This document shows positions 1-7,892 of a stretch of DNA of 13,689 bases, in pieces. The stretch is from Rhodopirellula sp. Lineage in GTDB: Bacteria > Planctomycetota > Planctomycetia > Pirellulales > Pirellulaceae. A program made the position numbers and the translations under genes. The stretch lies in assembly GCA_002712845.1 (NCBI GenBank), contig PAUV01000109.1, positions 1-13,689 on the forward strand, written 5' to 3'. The notes under the pieces were generated by a model. It made no database searches. It was not told where the DNA came from and saw only the letters and a list, made by a program, of their open reading frames with translations. Each line of letters starts with the position of its first letter. Position 1 is the first letter of the stretch.

Positions 1-657
1 AAAGTTACTTCCAGCTTCAATTTGTGTATCAACTACGTAAAGAACGAGTTGTTCGGTTGCCCCGTCCCATCGAAGTTCTCCCTCGCGGGCAGAAAGTTTA
101 ATCGGGGCACTACCGCCGCTTTGAATACTGACTGTCGGCCGAATCATCTTTCTGCCAACGACGTTCTCAACATGAATTGAGAACCCACGGTTGGGGTCAC
201 GCCCCGATTTGTAGTAACGCTGGTTCTTTAAATAACGGTAGGTAACGTCTTCGATTGACATCAGCACAACACGCTGAATACCGGGGCGGCCCCACGAGAC
301 GGCAAGATCCGACACGTAGACAGCGATCGGACTTAACAAAGCCGCAAAGATGAATGCGGGTTGCAGGATCTTCAGAGGGGAAATCCCCGATGCTTTCACG
401 GTCGCAACTTCACCGTCAGCAGCCATCCGCCCATAAACGCAACAAACCGAAAATAAGGCGGTCGCGGGGAACGAAAATTGAAGAGCGATCGGCAGGACAA
501 ATGGCAGAAGCTGGAGGATGGCCAACGGGCCAAGGCCTTGCCGGAGAAGTTCGCGACCCACACCAATCAAAAGGATCAGCAGTGTCAGCGCAATCAAGGA
601 GACCGTGAATATTTTCAGGATCTCGATCAGCACGTATCGCGTTAGGCGGGTCGGCAT
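1..657 (-). CDS. LptF/LptG-family LPS export permease, N-terminal part (cut by window edge)
   Basis: This reading frame is open from ATG at 657 to base 1 (219 residues) and continues beyond the window. The family (YjgP/YjgQ) forms the inner-membrane permease of the Lpt bridge, which with the LptB ATPase moves lipopolysaccharide from inner to outer membrane. I see a short basic N-terminus (MPTRLTRYVLIEIL). A first membrane helix spans about residues 10-34 and a second about 47-76, containing LLPFVLPIALQFSFPATALF. The family-typical cytoplasmic loop YGRMAADGEVATVKASGISP (75-94) follows, then a third helix about 98-120. The start of the periplasmic beta-jellyroll comes after about residue 130. 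Family members are usually 350-400 residues, so roughly half is present. LptF and LptG cannot be told apart from this half. It is transcribed divergently from dapA. The start has no clear Shine-Dalgarno; a TTG immediately before the ATG is an alternative. Confidence 0.9.
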   Translation of the reverse strand, partial: MPTRLTRYVLIEILKIFTVSLIALTLLILLIGVGRELLRQGLGPLAILQLLPFVLPIALQFSFPATALFSVCCVYGRMAADGEVATVKASGISPLKILQPAFIFAALLSPIAVYVSDLAVSWGRPGIQRVVLMSIEDVTYRYLKNQRYYKSGRDPNRGFSIHVENVVGRKMIRPTVSIQSGGSAPIKLSAREGELRWDGATEQLVLYVVDTQIEAGSNF

Positions 658-812
658 CAAGCTTGCGGGAGTCGGGGAACCAAAAGGTCTGCAAATTCCA
701 GTGGCAGCTCTCGTAGACCCCGATGTACCAAAGCTGACCGCCCGTTGGGAGATGAATAGGGCGTGGTTTCTCGTGCTTGAGGTCAAATCTGAGAAACTTC
801 AAAGCGTTCGAT

Positions 813-838
813 TGCGATATTTCGCAGCGTGGTAAGAT
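813..838 (+). promoter_or_regulatory. Possible dapA promoter with overlapping short palindrome
   Basis: The 290-bp gap between the divergent lptF/G-like gene and dapA must hold promoters for both. TAAGAT at 833-838 is a fair -10 match, but the nearest -35-like hexamer (TTGCGA, 812-817) is only 15 bp away, so the assignment is weak. Directly upstream, TGCGA and TCGCA at 813-817 and 822-826 form an inverted repeat that could be a small operator. No experimental start is known to me. Confidence 0.25.
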
Positions 839-947
839 GCGTAAAACAGGGGGGCCACGTGTCGGAGTTCTTTTCCGGTCCTTTTGAATGCTGGCAATGC
901 TTGCTAAACTCGCCCTTCGCACACTCCCAACCCCACCGAGAACTGAT

Positions 948-1856
948 ATGTCCGAGAGAAAGGGATCCGATTTCGCAGGATTGTCGGTCGCCATCATCAC
1001 ACCTTTTGCCGATGGCGAGGTTGACTGCAAGAGACTCCGCGATCAGGTCGAGTTTCAATTGGCTGCCGGCACTACTTGCATCGTTCCTGTTGGAACAACC
1101 GGTGAGTCGCCAACCCTGACTCATGATGAGCATGACCGCGTGATCACTGAAGTAATTCAATGTGTTGCTGGTCGAGCAAAAGTTATGGCTGGTACTGGTA
1201 GCAATAGTACCGCCGAAGCACTTCGGTTGACTCAGCGGGCGGCCTCTGAGGGTGCCGACGCGACACTGCAAGTCGCTCCCTACTACAACAAGCCGACTCA
1301 AGAAGGCTTTTATCAGCATTTCAAGGCGGTGGCCGAAGAAGTGGACATTCCAGTCTGCGTCTACAACATCCCCGGTCGTACCGGAAAAGAGATCGCGGTA
1401 GAGACGATCCAGCGTTTAAGCGAAGTGGCTGGGATCACGATGGTGAAAGAAGCCACCGGGAAACTCGATCAGTGCTCTGCCATCGTCGGAACGACTGATT
1501 TAACAGTCCTCAGCGGAGATGATTCGCTGACGCTTCCAATGATGAGCGTCGGTGCAGAGGGGGTTGTGTCTGTGGTGGGTAACGTTGTGCCAGCGCCCAT
1601 GATCGAGCTAGTGAATGCCGCGTCCGCGGGAGATTTCGTCAAGGCTAGAGAATTGCATCACCGGCTATTTGCACTCTGCAGCAAGATGCTTGGGCTTGCC
1701 ACTAACCCAATCCCCGTCAAGACAGCCATGCAATTGGTTGGGCGTGATACCGGCGATCTGAGGTTACCCATGACTCCGCTGGAACCTGCGGAGCTAGATC
1801 AGTTGCGAGAAACACTGTTTGCGTTTGGTATCCAAGAAGCTGCTGCTGTTTCCTGA
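948..1856 (+). CDS. dapA: 4-hydroxy-tetrahydrodipicolinate synthase
   Basis: DapA condenses pyruvate with L-aspartate-4-semialdehyde to 4-hydroxy-tetrahydrodipicolinate. This is the first committed step to diaminopimelate and lysine, in the cytosol. From ATG 948 it encodes 302 residues, close to the usual 290-300 of this (beta/alpha)8 barrel family. Visible signatures are AIITPF (15-20), the pyruvate-carboxylate motif GTTGES (49-54), and VYNIPGRTG (138-146) with the catalytic Tyr139 and substrate-binding Arg144. The Schiff-base lysine is Lys167 in MVKEATG, followed by [21 protein letters not shown]. The frame is open 20 codons further up to an ATG at 888, but that extension is outside the conserved fold. 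The ATG at 948 has GAGAA a few bases upstream, so I prefer it. N-acetylneuraminate lyase-type relatives share the fold, but the motifs and length favour DapA. The gene appears monocistronic, with long flanking gaps. Confidence 0.94.
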   Translation: MSERKGSDFAGLSVAIITPFADGEVDCKRLRDQVEFQLAAGTTCIVPVGTTGESPTLTHDEHDRVITEVIQCVAGRAKVMAGTGSNSTAEALRLTQRAASEGADATLQVAPYYNKPTQEGFYQHFKAVAEEVDIPVCVYNIPGRTGKEIAVETIQRLSEVAGITMVKEATGKLDQCSAIVGTTDLTVLSGDDSLTLPMMSVGAEGVVSVVGNVVPAPMIELVNAASAGDFVKARELHHRLFALCSKMLGLATNPIPVKTAMQLVGRDTGDLRLPMTPLEPAELDQLRETLFAFGIQEAAAVS

Positions 1857-1883
1857 ACGCAGTTTTCGAACCATGGGGCCACG

Positions 1884-1909
1884 CTTGGACACGCAATTGC
1901 GTGTCCAAG
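1884..1909. repeat. Perfect 26-bp palindrome 28 bp after the dapA stop
   Basis: Each 13-base half reads CTTGGACACGCAA, and the centre is AATT. As RNA it would form an 11-bp hairpin with a 4-base loop. Flanking TTCGA (1865-1869) and TCGAA (1910-1914) could extend it past a one-sided loop. Its place just after dapA suggests a transcription terminator or 3'-end stabiliser, but no T-run follows, so it is not a canonical intrinsic terminator. A dyad operator for a dimeric regulator is the alternative. Confidence 0.6.
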
Positions 1910-2494
1910 TCGAAGGCTGTCGTCCACCATGCGTTGCAGATAGTTTTGGGTAAATCTCCGCTCAAAACTAGCTTTGGTGGATACTCCCAGTCCTTCCGTG
2001 CCTTCGAGGGGTTTGTGCGGTGGGAGCTCAGGCCGCTAGATACAGGCTCTGGCCGGGGGAAACAGATACAGGCGGTGGGATTCAGGATGGGGCCAGCTCT
2101 ACATCGAATCCCACATCTCAGCGATCACCCGTTTCGTCCATGATCTGCATGGCTTTTGTACTTTGGCCATCAAGATTTGGCGTTTGATTGCGGGGCTAGG
2201 CCCAAGCTTGGGGGCAGGGTGATAGCCAGAGCCAGGATCATGGCGAGGTCTGGGTTGTCACATAAACCCACGTGTGACCGGTAGTTGTCCCCTCGGCTGT
2301 GGCTTCGAGCGTTATATTATCAGCAACGGTGCTGCTACGTGCTTGATGTGTTTTTGGGAAACGCATTGGTCATGGAGTCCCCCCGCATCGCCTTGTGCCC
2401 TCCGCATCACCTTTGTGGTTGCCGAATTCGTGGAACCCCTGTCCATCGAAGAGCCCGCGTCGAGCAAGCAGGGATTTGGAATACAAACCCAACT

Positions 2495-2498
2495 GGAG
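2495..2498 (+). promoter_or_regulatory. Ribosome binding site of the PQQ-like gene
   Basis: GGAG lies 7 bases before the ATG at 2506. It supports that start, which also places a signal peptide at the N-terminus. Confidence 0.6.
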
Positions 2499-2505
2499 TT
2501 GAGTC

Positions 2506-5500
2506 ATGCCTTTGTTACGTTTCGTAATCGCAATCGTATTTCTACACGTCTTGGCTGTGACAGGCTTCGCAGACTGGTCGACTTATCTCAATGGTAATGA
2601 CCGGGCGGGTTACTCACCAACGGAATTGGAGTTTCCGTTGAAGTTGGTTTGGCAGCACAAAACCTCTGCGAAGCCTCAGATGGCATGGGAGGGGCCTCGA
2701 AACGCTCCGATCGAAGGTCACGAGATGCGACATCGCGTTGATTTCGATGATGCGATGCAAACGGTGATTTCAGACGGTCGTGTTTATTTCGGAAGCACCG
2801 TGGACCATCGTCTGTACTGTGTAAAGAACACGACAGGTGAGGTTCTATGGACCCATTACACTGAGGGTGCGATTCGGCTCGCGCCAACATTGGCACATGG
2901 CAATATTTACTTTGGGTCTGATGATGGAAAAGTTTATTGTCTCAACGCGGTCACGGGCCAGTCTGTTTGGGTCATGCGTGTTGGGCCCAAAGATGATCGC
3001 CTTTTATCGCGTGGTGAGATGATATCGCGATGGCCCGTCAGGACAGGTGTTTTGATCGATGGGGAAACGGCTTATTTTGGGGCCGGTGTCTTCCCGCATG
3101 AAATGATTTATCTGTGTGCGGTGAACGCGTTATCAGGTGACGTCATCTGGCGGAATGACACGATCAGCGAGCAGAATGCAGGCCGTAACGATTTGACCCC
3201 TCAGGGTTATCTTCTCAGTAATAAAGACAATCTGTTTGTTCCCTCTGGGCGGTCCTTGCCAGTCGCGGTCTCTAAGCAGGATGGCACCATCGTCTTTCAG
3301 GAAAAGTACTCATGGCGAACTGACGCCGGTGGTGTTGTGGGCGGAACCAAAGCACTGCTGGGAGACGGGCAGGTTTATGCTGGCGGGCCCCATCATTTTC
3401 TTGCCATGGATCAACGAAATGGCGATGTGGGTGAGGCTTACATCAATGGGCGTCAGATGGCCCTGGCGAATGACCAGGCATTCATTCTCACTGGGGAAAA
3501 GTTGATCTGTGTGGATCATGCCAAGCACTCCAAAGCCAGTCAGGAAAAGCAGAAATGGTTTTTGAAAGCGCGTTCCGCTCGCAGTGAACCTGCCAAATTA
3601 GCAGAAGCAAAGCAGAAGATGCTTGAGTTTGCACAGATCGGCGTTCTGTGGGAGTTTCCCACCACATTTGATGATGTGTTGATTGCAACGCAAAACGTCG
3701 TTGTTGCAGGCGGGCTTAACGAGTTGATTGCTTTGGATCGAAAGTCTGGCAAGCTTTTATGGACACAAAAAGTGGTTGGAAATGTACGTGGTCTGGCAGT
3801 CGATGACGGTGTGCTCACGGTTAGCACGGACGAAGGACATATTTATGCGTTTTTGTCTGAAGCAAAACTGCCTGCTGAGGTTGCAAGTTCGCCGACCCGA
3901 GAGTGGCCCGTTGCCTATGGCAAACCGTATGAGGAACTCAAGGATCAAGATCGGTTCCGCAAAGCTGCGGCAGAAATCCTGAAACGCAGTGGGCAGGCGA
4001 CAGGGTTTTGTCTGGTTCTGGGGAGCGAAGAGGGGCGACTGGCTTATGAGTTGGCAGTGCAGAGTGACTTGAATGTCATAGGGGTTGAGCCTGATCCGTC
4101 TAAGGCAGCAAAATCAAGAGCCTTGCTTGAGGCAGCGGGAATGCATGGGGCAAGCGTGACCATCGTGAACGCTCCGCTTACCGACATACCGTTTAGTAAT
4201 TACTTTGCAAATCTGATTGTTTCCGACACTGTCCTCCAAAACCGCGAGATGGGGTGTGCCCCGGAGGATGTGTCAAGATTTCTGAAGCCGTGTGGTGGAG
4301 TGGCAATGTTGGGTTGCCCCGACTCGCAGTCAGGCGGCGAGGTTGAAAATGCTGTGTCACAGTGGTTGACTGATCTATTTCATCAAGATGAAGGTGAAAT
4401 GATTAGTGCATCACCTTGGTACATGTTGCGTCGAGGGAAATTGCCGGGAGCCGGATCGTGGTCGCATCAGTACGGCAATGTTGCCAATACTTCCTTTTCG
4501 GCGGATCATCGTATTCGTGACGGTTTGGGTGTGCTCTGGTACGGAGATCCGGGCCCGAGTTCAATGCTCAATCGCCACGAGGCCGCCGGGGCACCGTTGT
4601 CAACGAACGGACGAATGTTCATTCAGGGAACGGATAAGATCATGGCTTATGATGCCTACAACGGAACTTTCCTGTGGGAATACAAGAATCCTGGAGCGAT
4701 TCGCACCGGGGTATTCAATAATCGCGAAACGCACAATCTTGCGGCAAGCGATGATCACCTCTATGCAGCGGCGGGTAAGACATGTGTTGCGATCGATGCA
4801 ACTTCCGGCAAGGTGATTGCCGAGTACACCACGCCGGAATCCAGTGATGGAATTGAGAGGGCGTGGGCGTATCTTGCCTACGATAACGGACAGTTGTTTG
4901 GTACCAGTACCATACGAGGGGAGTTGGAGGCGCGACTTCGTCGAAGAGGCTTGAAGGTAAAAAGTCAAACTGACGCTGTGTTCGCTGTGGATACTGAAAC
5001 GGGAAAGCGGGTGTGGACGTACCGAGGTGACAACATCCTACACACAACGATTGCTGTCGGACCCGAACATGTGTACTTCATCGATTCTTCCATGAGCCCT
5101 GAGGAACGACAGCAACTTTACCTGCAGGACAAGGATGAGTTTAAGAAGTTGACGGGTGATGCCGCACTCAAAGCCGAAGCTGAAATGAAAAAGCTTGATC
5201 TTCGTCTCGCGGTAGCGATTGATCGCAAGACGGGAGAGAAGGTCTGGTCCAAGGCAGTCGACGTCACCGATACCACGAATGTTAGCGCCGGGGGAGGCAG
5301 TCTTACTCTCATGTACGCCAATGGGCATGTCGTCCTTTGTGGTGCAAATGCAAACGGCCACTATTGGAAGCAGTTTTTGTCGGGTCAGTTTGATCAGCGA
5401 AAAATCGTCGTGCTTGATTCCAGTGATGGAAACCAGCTTTGGGCGAAAAATGCCAACTACATGAATCGCCCCGCAGTGATTGGTGATGAGGTGTATGCGG

Positions 5501-6411
5501 AACCATGGGCATTTAATCTGCACACAGGGCAGCCCAAGACGAGTTCTCATCCACTCACGGGCGAGGAAACGCAATGGCGGTTCAGCCGTCCAGGGCATCA
5601 CTGTGGTGTGATCACGGCGACGCCAAATATGATGTTCTTTCGGTCCGGATTCATCGGCTATTACGATCTTTACAACGATAGCGGAACAAGGCATTTTGCG
5701 GGCCAGCGGCTAGGTTGCTGGATCAACGCCATCCCAGGAAATGGTCTGGTGATGATTCCCGAGGCAAGCGCCGGGTGTGTTTGTCAATTCTCAATTGCTT
5801 CGACTGTCGTGATGGAGCCAAAGACGGAAAACAAGTCATGGGGAATCTTCAGCGCGGTTGGTGCTTCGACACCAGTGAAGCGAATGGGGATCAACTTGGG
5901 AGCACCCGGAGACAGGAAAGATGATTCAGGACGTGAGTGGTTCGGTTACCCACGCCCAAGTTCACGGGGTCGGCTTGAATTCGTATTCAATCTAAAACAC
6001 CAGCTTGAGTCAGGCGGGAAGTGGTACAGTCGCAATGCCGAAGCCATTGATCTGGGTGTGACTCAGACGCCTTGGCTTTACACCTCGGGCACCAGTGGCC
6101 TGAAAAGTGTGGATATCCCACTTCGTGGCAAAGAAGATGGTGCCGCAAATTACACGGTGAAAATCTATCTGGGCTCGCTTCAGCAAAAGTCGATTAAGCC
6201 TGTTGCTTCAGGTCCTTTTGATCTTTCGTTCCAGGGAAATGTGGTCGCTGAGGCTATCAGTTTTGAGCCTTCGCAAGGAACTGGCAGCAATCGGGTTTTG
6301 GTGAAAGAGTTCAAAGGTGTGCCAGTTGAGACCTCACTCAAAATTGATTTGAAACACTTGGATGCAGAAAATCCAGGATCCATTGCGGCTATCGAAGTCA
6401 TTCAGGAGTGA
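2506..6411 (+). CDS. Exported PQQ-like beta-propeller protein with embedded methyltransferase-like segment
   Basis: This 1301-residue protein starts with a signal peptide (hydrophobic stretch about 5-20, likely cleavage after GFA near residue 22), so it is probably exported. An N-terminal PQQ-type (BamB/quinoprotein dehydrogenase-like) propeller spans about 25-455. Its repeats have the form VYFGSxxxxxLYCVxxxTGEVLW (for example 93-115, 133-156, 403-420). Residues about 480-605 resemble a Rossmann SAM-methyltransferase: VLGSEEGR (504-511) like motif I, VIGVEPDPSKA (524-534) with the acidic end of beta 2, then IVSDTVLQ (571-578). A second propeller follows (about 655-1100), with Cys-containing GHHCG (1030-1034), GCWINA (1070-1075) and CVCQF (1091-1095). 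The last 100 residues, ending in SIAAIEVIQE, look malectin-like. No substrate can be assigned. PQQ binding is not shown; many such propellers are structural. Large fusions of this kind are, to my knowledge, typical of Planctomycetota. Confidence 0.88.
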   Translation: MPLLRFVIAIVFLHVLAVTGFADWSTYLNGNDRAGYSPTELEFPLKLVWQHKTSAKPQMAWEGPRNAPIEGHEMRHRVDFDDAMQTVISDGRVYFGSTVDHRLYCVKNTTGEVLWTHYTEGAIRLAPTLAHGNIYFGSDDGKVYCLNAVTGQSVWVMRVGPKDDRLLSRGEMISRWPVRTGVLIDGETAYFGAGVFPHEMIYLCAVNALSGDVIWRNDTISEQNAGRNDLTPQGYLLSNKDNLFVPSGRSLPVAVSKQDGTIVFQEKYSWRTDAGGVVGGTKALLGDGQVYAGGPHHFLAMDQRNGDVGEAYINGRQMALANDQAFILTGEKLICVDHAKHSKASQEKQKWFLKARSARSEPAKLAEAKQKMLEFAQIGVLWEFPTTFDDVLIATQNVVVAGGLNELIALDRKSGKLLWTQKVVGNVRGLAVDDGVLTVSTDEGHIYAFLSEAKLPAEVASSPTREWPVAYGKPYEELKDQDRFRKAAAEILKRSGQATGFCLVLGSEEGRLAYELAVQSDLNVIGVEPDPSKAAKSRALLEAAGMHGASVTIVNAPLTDIPFSNYFANLIVSDTVLQNREMGCAPEDVSRFLKPCGGVAMLGCPDSQSGGEVENAVSQWLTDLFHQDEGEMISASPWYMLRRGKLPGAGSWSHQYGNVANTSFSADHRIRDGLGVLWYGDPGPSSMLNRHEAAGAPLSTNGRMFIQGTDKIMAYDAYNGTFLWEYKNPGAIRTGVFNNRETHNLAASDDHLYAAAGKTCVAIDATSGKVIAEYTTPESSDGIERAWAYLAYDNGQLFGTSTIRGELEARLRRRGLKVKSQTDAVFAVDTETGKRVWTYRGDNILHTTIAVGPEHVYFIDSSMSPEERQQLYLQDKDEFKKLTGDAALKAEAEMKKLDLRLAVAIDRKTGEKVWSKAVDVTDTTNVSAGGGSLTLMYANGHVVLCGANANGHYWKQFLSGQFDQRKIVVLDSSDGNQLWAKNANYMNRPAVIGDEVYAEPWAFNLHTGQPKTSSHPLTGEETQWRFSRPGHHCGVITATPNMMFFRSGFIGYYDLYNDSGTRHFAGQRLGCWINAIPGNGLVMIPEASAGCVCQFSIASTVVMEPKTENKSWGIFSAVGASTPVKRMGINLGAPGDRKDDSGREWFGYPRPSSRGRLEFVFNLKHQLESGGKWYSRNAEAIDLGVTQTPWLYTSGTSGLKSVDIPLRGKEDGAANYTVKIYLGSLQQKSIKPVASGPFDLSFQGNVVAEAISFEPSQGTGSNRVLVKEFKGVPVETSLKIDLKHLDAENPGSIAAIEVIQE

Positions 6412-6486
6412 CTTGCATCTCGGGTGATGTATGCTTGCCAAAAGGTGAGCGTGCGAAACCGAAATTGTCATACCGGCATTACAGTG

Positions 6487-6525
6487 TTGAGCCGGCGCCG
6501 GTGGTGCTGCCCCACGCCGGTTCAG
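6487..6525. terminator. GC-rich hairpin between convergent genes, possible bidirectional terminator
   Basis: TTGAGCCGGCG (6487-6497) pairs with CGCCGGTTCAG (6515-6525), giving about 11 bp with two G-T pairs and a 17-base loop. It lies between the plus-strand PQQ-like gene and the minus-strand TIM-barrel gene, where a shared terminator is expected. Neither strand has a T-run after the stem, so intrinsic termination is uncertain. Confidence 0.4.
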
Positions 6526-6654
6526 TCATTCAAAGTATCGTCAATGCTATGATTTTCAGTGCCTCTCGCCACCGTGCTGTCGTGGCCTCGCGATTCAAAG
6601 CGAGTGGGCGTGTCTGCGTGGGCTAATGAGGCGCAGGAAGATTTTTGGTTGTGA

Positions 6655-7590
6655 CTAAAGCAGCTTCGCACCAGGGACATAGTTGCGAAGGAAGTCATGG
6701 CTTTGCACCAATGCTAACTTGCAGTCTTCGACACTTCCTTCATAAGCACGGTCTTCGACCTCAACACAGACTGGGCCACGATAACCGGTGTCAGTTAAGG
6801 TTGAAAAGAATTTTCCCCAGTCAACGTCACCCATGCCTGGTAGCTTGGGAGAGTGGAATTGGTTCGGGTAAGCGAGGATTCCCAGGTCGTCCAGTTGGTG
6901 TTGATCAACCCTGACATCCTTTGCGTGAATATGAAATAGTTTGTCAGCGAACTCTCGCATGGGTTTCAGGTAGTCCATTTGCTGGAATACGAGGTGCGAT
7001 GGATCATAGTTGAGGCCGAAGTGATCACTTGCGATGTCATTGAACATTCGTCGCCAAATAGCAGGGCTGCCCGCAAGATTCTTGCCGCCTGGCCATTCAT
7101 CTGCGGTGAATAGCATGGGGCAATTCTCGATGCCCACTTTGACTCCATGTTCTTCCGCATGCTGGATGATCGGTTTCCAAGTGCTTAAGAATCGGGGCCA
7201 ATTGTCATCGACGCATTTTGTCCAGTCGCGACCAATGAACGTGTTCATCCGCGTCAAATTCAGCTTGGCAGTCGCTGTGATGACCGCCTTGATATGCTCG
7301 ACTGCTTGTTCTGCTTCAGCGGTGTCACACGATAATGCGTTGGGGTAATAACCGAGCCCACTTATACCAACCCCATGTTTTTGGGAGAGATTATGAATGG
7401 AATCAATGACCGCCGAGTCATTCAATTCAGCGACATTGATATGGGTGATACCCGCATATCGCCGGGTTGCTTTACCCTGAGGCCAGCACATGACTTCCAC
7501 GCACTCATAACCGATTTCTGCCGCAGTGGCAAAAACGTCTTCGAGTGACAAGTCTGGTAGTATCGCGCTGACAAAGCCTAATTGCATCAT
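6655..7590 (-). CDS. Sugar phosphate isomerase/epimerase-family TIM-barrel protein
   Basis: This is a xylose isomerase-like (AP endonuclease 2 fold) TIM barrel of 311 residues. Family members isomerise or epimerise sugars, inositols or related polyols using a divalent metal held by Glu, Asp and His. Visible candidate ligands are Glu155 (GIENCPM), Asp196 and His199 (NYDPSH), His220 and His222 (FHIHAKD) and Glu277 (CVEVED). EVMCWPQGK near the start and WTKCVDDNW are further family-like segments. The frame is open 19 codons further up to an ATG at 7647. I chose ATG 7590 because GGAG lies 10 bases before it and the barrel begins directly with [13 protein letters not shown]. No signal peptide is seen, so it is probably cytosolic. 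The substrate is not deducible: neighbours are convergent (PQQ-like gene) or 300 bp away (valS), and give no pathway clue. Confidence 0.9.
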   Translation of the reverse strand: MMQLGFVSAILPDLSLEDVFATAAEIGYECVEVMCWPQGKATRRYAGITHINVAELNDSAVIDSIHNLSQKHGVGISGLGYYPNALSCDTAEAEQAVEHIKAVITATAKLNLTRMNTFIGRDWTKCVDDNWPRFLSTWKPIIQHAEEHGVKVGIENCPMLFTADEWPGGKNLAGSPAIWRRMFNDIASDHFGLNYDPSHLVFQQMDYLKPMREFADKLFHIHAKDVRVDQHQLDDLGILAYPNQFHSPKLPGMGDVDWGKFFSTLTDTGYRGPVCVEVEDRAYEGSVEDCKLALVQSHDFLRNYVPGAKLL

Positions 7591-7892
7591 CGGTTCATTG
7601 CTCCGTATGAAATGAAGGGGTGCGTCGTTTGGGGATTCAGCAGGCAATCATCGACGTCAGGTTCGTCCTTAACTACAAAGACCGATGGACCGCCATGGTT
7701 TAGGCGGTCGTGCCTTGATTTATCGAGATCCGCTACGCTTCGCGGTCGCTCGCGTTTTCTGCTGATTTGGATTTTTTATGGGGTCACAGGGTTGGGGTCA
7801 GCACCCGCCAGAAATCAATGCTGCGTTGGCGGCAGTTGTGAGCCTGTGCTCAATTCCTAGCGGACACTAACGGTTTGCAAACCAGACTGAAG
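7591..7892. other. Gene-free 302-bp gap after valS with hairpins and a short direct repeat
   Basis: No gene is supported here. It holds the presumed 3' end of the cimA-valS transcript and the promoter of the TIM-barrel gene. GACCGCC (7688-7694) pairs with GGCGGTC (7703-7709). CCGCCA (7805-7810) pairs with TGGCGG (7827-7832). TGAGC and GCTCA (7839-7843, 7848-7852) flank a 4-base loop, and GGTTTGCAAACC (7872-7883) is a perfect palindrome. TGGGGTCA occurs twice, 14 bp apart (7779-7786, 7793-7800). None of the hairpins is followed by a T-run on the minus strand, so the valS terminator is not identified. Confidence 0.45.

Larger units (their letters stand above)
1857..2505. other. Gene-free 649-bp gap rich in inverted repeats
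   Basis: No reading frame here resembles a known protein, and none has a convincing start. Besides the 26-bp palindrome, several inverted repeats are visible. GTGGGATTC (2075-2083) pairs with GAATCCCAC (2106-2114). CCCAAGCTTGGG is a perfect palindrome at 2201-2212. GTCACA (2257-2262) pairs with TGTGAC (2273-2278), which competes with TGGGTT (2251-2256) pairing to AACCCA (2265-2270). AGATACAGGC occurs twice, 26 bp apart (2038-2047 and 2064-2073). A TATATTAT stretch at 2313-2320 could be the -10 region for the downstream gene, but I see no good -35. Part of this gap is presumably the long 5' leader or promoter of the 2506 gene. Confidence 0.5.

Noticed and set aside
888..947. 20-codon N-terminal extension of DapA
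   Set aside because: The extension lies outside the conserved barrel and would make the protein longer than usual; ATG 948 fits the family start.
416..1030. 204-codon minus-strand frame overlapping the lptF/G-like gene and dapA
   Set aside because: It is in a different frame from the clear LptF/G sequence, covers the dapA start on the opposite strand, and has no family resemblance.
1901..2143. 80-codon plus-strand frame after dapA
   Set aside because: Its start lies within the 26-bp palindrome, there is no ribosome site, and the translation resembles nothing.
5038..5694. 218-codon minus-strand frame inside the PQQ-like gene
   Set aside because: It is antisense to a well-supported coding region, and its sequence shows no recognisable motif.
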